Source: HK-STAS-PATE-2 sp046350895 (lineage in GTDB: Bacteria; Patescibacteriota; Patescibacteriia; 2-12-FULL-60-25). Taken from it: a DNA stretch of 64,000 bases. The stretch lies in contig JAXLZL010000004.1 in NCBI GenBank assembly GCA_046350895.1, positions 19,841 through 83,840 on the forward strand, given 5' to 3'. A program made the position numbers and the translations under genes. Positions 59,622 to 64,000 of the stretch are shown here, piece by piece. The notes under the pieces were generated by a model, which saw only the letters and a list, made by a program, of their open reading frames with translations, was not told where the DNA came from and made no database searches. Each line of letters starts with the position of its first letter. The stretch's first letter is position 1.

Positions 59622-61421
59622 CTACCCTCTTCGCAGCACTTTGATAAAGGTGTCGGGTGGGATATCTACCGAGCCCTTGCTATGCTCGAGCATGCGCTTT
59701 TTACCCTTCTTTTGCTTTTCAAGCAGTTTCATCTTACGCGTCACGTCACCGCCATAGAGATAGCCGGTAACGTCTTTGCGAAATGGGGCGATGCGCTCTG
59801 AGGCGATGATCTTGGCACCGATGCAAGCTTGCAGTTTGATGGCGAATTGGGCGCGTGGCAATTCTTCTTTGAGCGTCTCAACGATTTCTTTGCCGCGGCG
59901 ATAGGCCTCGCTTTCATGCAACAACGTTGCCAGCGCCTCTACGGATTCTTCTGCCACCTGAATGTCGAGACGGACGATTTCTGATGGGCGGTACTCTTTG
60001 AACTCGTAGTTGAGCGAAGCATAGCCGGCGGTAACGCCTTTGAGCTTGTCATGAAAATCCACAATAACGGATGCGAGCGGCATTTCATATGACAAGAGCG
60101 CGCGCGTGACATCGAGATACTGGGTATTGAGATAGACACCGCGACGGTCTTGCACGAGGGCCATGACATTGCCGATATAGTCTTTTGGACAAAGAATATC
60201 AACCTTTACCCATGGCTCGCGGGTTTCTTGGATGCGTGAGCGGTCTAAAAACTCCGCCGGAGATTTGACGAGCAATTCAGTGCCGTCAGTCTTAGTCACT
60301 TCATAACCTACCGATGGCGTGGTGATGACGACGTCCATGCCAAATTCGCGCGACAAGCGCTCTTGCACGATTTCAAGGTGAAGCATGCCCAACATGCCGG
60401 CACGAAAGCCAAAGCCAAGAGCTTTTGAGTGCTCTGGCTCAAAAACAAGCGCGGCATCATTCAACTTGAGCTTCAACATCGCGTCGCGCAAACGCTCATA
60501 CTCATTGCCTTCTTCAGGAAAGATGCCCGCATACACCATCGGATGCACCTCTTTATAACCAGGCAAGGCTTCAGCGCCTGAATTTGGCGTCGTAATGGTA
60601 TCACCGACGCGAACGTATTCGATTTCTTTAAGACCGGTGACGATATAACCGATATCGCCAGCTTCGATCACGCCTGAGTTGATACGGTCAGGTTTGAGAT
60701 AACCGATTTCAAGCGCTTCGCCGTCACCGTCAGTGGCGATAAAATGGATCTTTTCGGTTTTCTGCAATTTGCCGTCAACACAACGAACAAAAGCGATCAC
60801 GCCTTGGTAATCATCGTACTTCGAATCAAAAATGACGGCGCGAAACGGTTTGGTACGGTCACCTTTTGGCGCGGGCACTTGTTTGATGATTTCTTCAAGA
60901 ATAGTCGGCACGCCTTCGCCCGTTTTACCTGAGGCGGTGAGAATCTCTTCACGTTTGCAACCGATGAGCTGCATCAATTCGTTTGAGCGCTTCTCTACAT
61001 CGGCATTTGGCAAATCGATTTTGTTCAAGACCGGGATGATCACGAGGTCCTGCTCGAGGGCGAGATACAAGTTCGCGATCGTCTGTGCTTGTACGCCTTG
61101 GGTGGCATCCACCAAAAGAATGGCGCCTTCAACGGCAGCGAGTGAGCGAGAAACTTCGTAGGTAAAATCTACGTGACCCGGAGTATCGATCAAGTTAAGC
61201 TCGTATTCGATGCCGTCTTGCGCCTTGTACTTCATGCGCGCCGGCTGAAGTTTGATGGTGATGCCGCGTTCGCGCTCAATGTCCATGGTGTCGAGCGCCT
61301 GGTCCTTCATCTTACGCTTTTCGATCGTGCCGGTAACCTCAAGCAATCGGTCCGAGAGGGTCGATTTGCCGTGGTCGATGTGGGCGATGATGCAAAAATT
61401 GCGGATGCGGGCTTGGTCCAT
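59622..61421 (-). CDS. lepA: Translation elongation factor 4 (LepA)
   Basis: Ribosome-bound GTPase that back-translocates or aids initiation. 599 residues. G1 AHIDHGKSTLSDRLLE, G2 RGITIKL, G3 DTPGHVDF, G4 NKIDLPNAD, G5 ASGKTGEG; LepA-specific C-terminal domain with GYASLNYEFKEYRPSEIVRL and IGAKIIASERIAPFRKDV, GYLYGGDVTRKMKLLEKQKK. Intact; ATG 61421, no SD. Confidence 0.97.
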   Translation of the reverse strand: MDQARIRNFCIIAHIDHGKSTLSDRLLEVTGTIEKRKMKDQALDTMDIERERGITIKLQPARMKYKAQDGIEYELNLIDTPGHVDFTYEVSRSLAAVEGAILLVDATQGVQAQTIANLYLALEQDLVIIPVLNKIDLPNADVEKRSNELMQLIGCKREEILTASGKTGEGVPTILEEIIKQVPAPKGDRTKPFRAVIFDSKYDDYQGVIAFVRCVDGKLQKTEKIHFIATDGDGEALEIGYLKPDRINSGVIEAGDIGYIVTGLKEIEYVRVGDTITTPNSGAEALPGYKEVHPMVYAGIFPEEGNEYERLRDAMLKLKLNDAALVFEPEHSKALGFGFRAGMLGMLHLEIVQERLSREFGMDVVITTPSVGYEVTKTDGTELLVKSPAEFLDRSRIQETREPWVKVDILCPKDYIGNVMALVQDRRGVYLNTQYLDVTRALLSYEMPLASVIVDFHDKLKGVTAGYASLNYEFKEYRPSEIVRLDIQVAEESVEALATLLHESEAYRRGKEIVETLKEELPRAQFAIKLQACIGAKIIASERIAPFRKDVTGYLYGGDVTRKMKLLEKQKKGKKRMLEHSKGSVDIPPDTFIKVLRRG

Positions 61422-61440
61422 TTGGGGCGGACTCTACGCG

Positions 61441-61476
61441 AAAAAAGCAAAAACGTCCACCTTTTGGGCAGACGTT
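61441..61476 (-). terminator. Intrinsic terminator
   Basis: On the minus strand AACGTC / GACGTT with inner CC/GG pairing, followed by TTTTTGCTTTTTT; ends the 61488-61922 gene. Confidence 0.8.
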
Positions 61477-61487
61477 CGCAGCAGGAC

Positions 61488-61922
61488 TCAACTCCCCGTT
61501 TTCGAGGTGAGCCGTTGTTGGAGCACGGCATCGGTATCGAGGTCGAAACCGAGGCTCAAGGCCCAGTTAAAGAACAGGGACAGGGCCTTGCCGGCATAGA
61601 GGGTGCCCTGTGACTTGGCAGGGTACAGGGACAAGCCGTACTTGCCCGCATCAGGGACGCGGAGGCCGGCATAGTGCTTACCGTCCTTCACCACGACCAC
61701 GAGCATATCGACATAGCGAAACAGCATGGTGCTGGCCAAAAGGGCGGCCTTGGTGTCTTCGAGGGTCCATGTCTCTTGGGCGACGATACAGGGCCACTGA
61801 ACGCGGTATCGAGTACCGCGACGATAGTCCTCGACTTGGCAACGCTTGCAAACACGCAACGTGTCATTATCACGGGTGGGCCTTTCATCCCATTCGTGAC
61901 GTTGGGCACCGAGGTCTGACAT
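61488..61922 (-). CDS. Hypothetical protein with one zinc-ribbon-like CxxC
   Basis: 144 residues from ATG 61922, chosen because an exact AAGGAGG lies upstream (about 61928-61934). N-terminal MSDLGAQRHEWDERPTRDND with a single CxxC (RVCKRCQVE), too few cysteines for a full ribbon unless dimeric; then RYRVQWPCIVAQE and a mixed alpha/beta region (YVDMLVVVVKDGKHYAGLRV). No family recognised. Accessory-gene style: strong SD, own terminator, sits 37 bases after murJ. Confidence 0.6.
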   Translation of the reverse strand: MSDLGAQRHEWDERPTRDNDTLRVCKRCQVEDYRRGTRYRVQWPCIVAQETWTLEDTKAALLASTMLFRYVDMLVVVVKDGKHYAGLRVPDAGKYGLSLYPAKSQGTLYAGKALSLFFNWALSLGFDLDTDAVLQQRLTSKTGS

Positions 61923-61959
61923 CCCTGCCTCCTTGGTTGGGATAAAACGGTGCCTTTTT

Positions 61960-63585
61960 CTATAACAAAATACCGCCTTCGTCAAGATTTTTAACCGAGG
62001 TGCGCTTCCACAAGCGGCGTTTCACCGTCTCAAGCAACTCAGCCAACTCTTCTGATTTCACCAAATTGGCAACGATAAAAAAAGCGATGCCACCCGCTAA
62101 CAATGTACCGCCTGCCTGCAAAGCCAATTGCCATACGGTGCGAAGGGTGAAGACCGTACCGAGATACTCACGGACAGGGAAACCGGCCACGCAAAAGGCA
62201 ATGGTCGCCACCGTGGTTTTATACGCCGATACGAACGAGTCACCTTTGGCGTATTTGCCGAAGGTGCGTCGCAAGACAAAGGCATGGATCAATAATTGGG
62301 TCCAAGAGCCGATGGCGATCGCGACCGCGATGCCGATCGGCCCTAACTGGTCGCGCAACATCCAGGCGCAAAACACCGTCAACGTCTCGCCAAGCAGACT
62401 GACAAAAAACGGCAACCAGGTATTTTGCATCGCATAAAACGCGCGAGTGAAGAGCGGGATCAACGCTTGTGCTACCAAAGCAAAGGCGAGATAACCAAGT
62501 ATATCTGCCGTGAGGATGGTGTCATGCCAATCAAACCTCCCCTGCCCTAAGACCAAACGGACGATCTGTGCACGCAATAAAAAGAAGATGGCCGTCGATG
62601 GCAATAAGAAAAAGAAAATCTGGCGCGTCGCCGATGAAAACGTTTTGCGAAATTGTTCATGGTCTTCTTTGGCAAATGACTGCGAGAGCAGCGGGAATGC
62701 CGCCATTGCCAAAGACAAACCAAACACGCCAAGCGGGAAGCTCTGAAGATTGGTCGCGAATTGAAGCGCGCTCACCGAGCCCGTGCCGGTAAATGCCGCC
62801 ATTGAGAGCAGTACCGTCAAACTCAATTGCGAAACACCAAGCCCTAAAATGCGCGGACCCATCAAACTCAAAATCCGTTTGATGCCTTTGGCAAAACCGC
62901 GAAAGCGGCCAATGCCCACAAAGCCCATGGCATTTACTGTTACCAACTGCGATGCCAAATGCGCACCAGCGCCGGCGATCACACCCCAGGCAACCGCCTG
63001 AATGCCGTATTGCTCGCCAAAAAACCACGCACCCAAAATGATGCCGACATTATAAAGCATTGGTGCGATCGCAAATGCAGCATAGCGCTTGGTGACTTGC
63101 AGTACGCCACCTGCCACCGATGATAAGCCGAGCAAAAACGGCGACAGCGCCATAATGCGCGTCAAAAACACCAATTCGCTCATCTGCTCGCCCTTGAAGG
63201 CCGGAAACACCCACGGCATCACAATCGGCGCAAACAATACGATGCCAATTGCCGCGGCCAACAAGGCGCCACCCACCAATACCAATAATTGCGAGACAAG
63301 TTTTTTTGCCTGCTCTTTGCCTTCGCGTTCAATCGTTTCGGCAAAAACCGGGATGAACCCTGCCGATAAAGCACCGATAATCAATAGCGTATAAATCGTG
63401 TCCGGCAAACGAAAAGCCGCATAATAGACGTCGAGATCATGGCCTGCGCCAAAGGTCGAGGCAAGAACTCGATCACGCACCACGCCCAAAACGCGCGAAC
63501 CCGCCGAAGAGACGCCAATAATGATCGCCGCCGCCGTGAGTCCGCCCGATTCTTTGTTCCACAATTTCTTTATCCACTGGATCAT
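61960..63585 (-). CDS. murJ: MurJ-type lipid II flippase (MviN family)
   Basis: 541 residues, about 14 helices. Starts MIQWIKKLWNKESGGLTAAA; family blocks GSRVLGVVRDRVLASTFGAG, DVYYAAFRLPDTIYTLLIIG (here in part), GALSAGFIPVFAE, LSPFLLGLSSVAGGVLQV, and FPLGVFGLSLAMAAFPLLSQ. Conserved Arg residues of the central cavity near the N-terminus are present. Flips lipid II, made by the MraY/MurG pair in this window, to the outer face. 12 bases after the Rieske gene. Confidence 0.95.
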   Translation of the reverse strand: MIQWIKKLWNKESGGLTAAAIIIGVSSAGSRVLGVVRDRVLASTFGAGHDLDVYYAAFRLPDTIYTLLIIGALSAGFIPVFAETIEREGKEQAKKLVSQLLVLVGGALLAAAIGIVLFAPIVMPWVFPAFKGEQMSELVFLTRIMALSPFLLGLSSVAGGVLQVTKRYAAFAIAPMLYNVGIILGAWFFGEQYGIQAVAWGVIAGAGAHLASQLVTVNAMGFVGIGRFRGFAKGIKRILSLMGPRILGLGVSQLSLTVLLSMAAFTGTGSVSALQFATNLQSFPLGVFGLSLAMAAFPLLSQSFAKEDHEQFRKTFSSATRQIFFFLLPSTAIFFLLRAQIVRLVLGQGRFDWHDTILTADILGYLAFALVAQALIPLFTRAFYAMQNTWLPFFVSLLGETLTVFCAWMLRDQLGPIGIAVAIAIGSWTQLLIHAFVLRRTFGKYAKGDSFVSAYKTTVATIAFCVAGFPVREYLGTVFTLRTVWQLALQAGGTLLAGGIAFFIVANLVKSEELAELLETVKRRLWKRTSVKNLDEGGILL

Positions 63586-63597
63586 AATCGCATTCTA

Positions 63598-63936
63598 TCA
63601 AGCAAAGGGGTCAATCGGTAGGTCGACCATGGCATAAACGATGCCATCGTCTTTTAGTACGGTTTCGATTTTGGTTAAAAAGCTGCCTGGAGGCGCTTGG
63701 CCTTGTACCGCTTCGCCGGTCGAAGCGTTGAATTCGGCAAAATGCCATTCGCAGCGAAAACGGTTCTCGCCGCAAGCCTTAAGCGGCCCGCCCATATGGG
63801 TGCAGGTATTGCGATACGCCAAGACGTTTTGACCTTTACGAATGGCAATGCCTTTGGCGCCCGGATACAGCGACATCGTTTTTGTCTCCCCTTCTCTCCA
63901 TTCGCTCAAGGCGCCAAGCGGTATCAGTCTCGGCAT
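63598..63936 (-). CDS. Rieske [2Fe-2S] ferredoxin-like protein
   Basis: About 112 residues from ATG 63936 (MPRLIPLGALSEWREGET). Cluster ligands: Cys and His in NTCTHMGGPLKACG (C-T-H) and in RCEWHFAEFNASTG (C-x-x-H). Single domain, no membrane helix, so a soluble ferredoxin-type Rieske protein, as used by oxygenases or nitrite reductase small subunits. Its ATG is one base after the stop of an upstream gene that leaves the window, probably its partner. Confidence 0.86.
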   Translation of the reverse strand: MPRLIPLGALSEWREGETKTMSLYPGAKGIAIRKGQNVLAYRNTCTHMGGPLKACGENRFRCEWHFAEFNASTGEAVQGQAPPGSFLTKIETVLKDDGIVYAMVDLPIDPFA

Positions 63937-63937
63937 A

Positions 63938-64000
63938 TCAGTTCTTCTTGTCGAAGAAGTGTGAGAATTTGTAATCAAACAGCGGCGTGCGCACCGGCCC
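63938..64000 (-). CDS. Partial CDS (C-terminus only)
   Basis: The last 20 residues of a gene that starts outside the window: ends RTPLFDYKFSHFFDKKN, stop at 63938-63940, one base before the Rieske start. Too short to name. A partner using the Rieske electron donor, such as an oxygenase or desaturase, would fit but is only a guess. Confidence 0.55.
   Translation of the reverse strand, partial: GPVRTPLFDYKFSHFFDKKN

Noticed and set aside
1..64000. Alternative genetic code (TGA as Gly or Trp)
   Set aside because: TGA acts as stop in ATGA overlaps at 7147-7150, 24757-24760 and 19197-19200 and ends several full-length families; Gly and Trp codons are the standard ones.
1..64000. CRISPR array or cas genes
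   Set aside because: No regularly spaced repeat units of suitable length and no Cas motifs seen. The only regular short repeat is the ten-base MraZ operator at 25214-25248.

Overview
The window looks like one stretch of a small bacterial genome of the Patescibacteria (Candidate Phyla Radiation) type, most likely a Parcubacteria-like lineage. The evidence is inferential. Genes are tightly packed, with many 1-8 base overlaps. UvrC is short and lacks the C-terminal helix-hairpin-helix part. There are many small membrane or secreted proteins of unknown function, a minimal type IV pilus block, and most housekeeping genes have no Shine-Dalgarno sequence. TGA works as a stop in several ATGA gene overlaps (ftsW/murG, mraZ/rsmH), so this is not a recoded Gracilibacteria/Absconditabacteria genome.

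Layout. 0-10 kb: a class II photolyase and a UbiA-type prenyltransferase point away from each other, and the latter converges on a minus-strand run NFU - membrane protein - mraY - ftsW - murG - crtE - crtB - crtI. Carotenoid synthesis is thus appended to the lipid II genes. 10-18 kb: rpmA, a Nudix-like gene, uppS, folD, an amino-acid permease, then dnaB-ybaB-recR and a Nudix gene. 18-25 kb: rplU, a DUF192 protein, a WecA/MraY-like transferase, an unusual membrane-anchored Clp-type AAA+ protein, and mraZ-rsmH-ftsL behind a clear MraZ operator. 25-33 kb: two paralogous secreted proteins, an EEP-family phosphodiesterase/nuclease, uvrC and uvrA. 33-41 kb: a surface protein, a very GC-rich orphan gene, and a string of accessory genes (guanylate-kinase-like, PIF1-like helicase, GIY-YIG, TfoX-N, methyltransferase, others) all broken by single-base indels. 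41-51 kb: tRNA-Ser(GGA), two anchored DsbA-like proteins with a thioredoxin-reductase-like flavoprotein, lgt, gatA, gatC, a secreted protein, an HD-domain gene and ligA. 51-57 kb: prepilin peptidase, pilin, response regulator, degenerate GspE/PilB-like protein, pilM, then rnhA and recJ. 56-64 kb: accessory genes with strong ribosome-binding sites, an orphan Rhs toxin tip with a probable immunity gene, lepA, murJ and a Rieske protein.

Working together: mraY, murG, ftsW, murJ, uppS, the WecA-like transferase, mraZ, rsmH and ftsL form a large part of an envelope and division toolkit. CrtE, CrtB, CrtI and the prenyltransferase plausibly make a linear, possibly elongated, carotenoid; together with photolyase and UvrA/UvrC this suggests a light-exposed life.

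Caution: at least 15 genes carry one or more single-base frameshifts, several at homopolymers and several in genes that should be essential (murG, ftsW, ligA). They cluster at about 3-8, 34-40 and 48-50 kb. I read most of them as sequencing or assembly errors and annotate the affected genes as single loci spanning the break.
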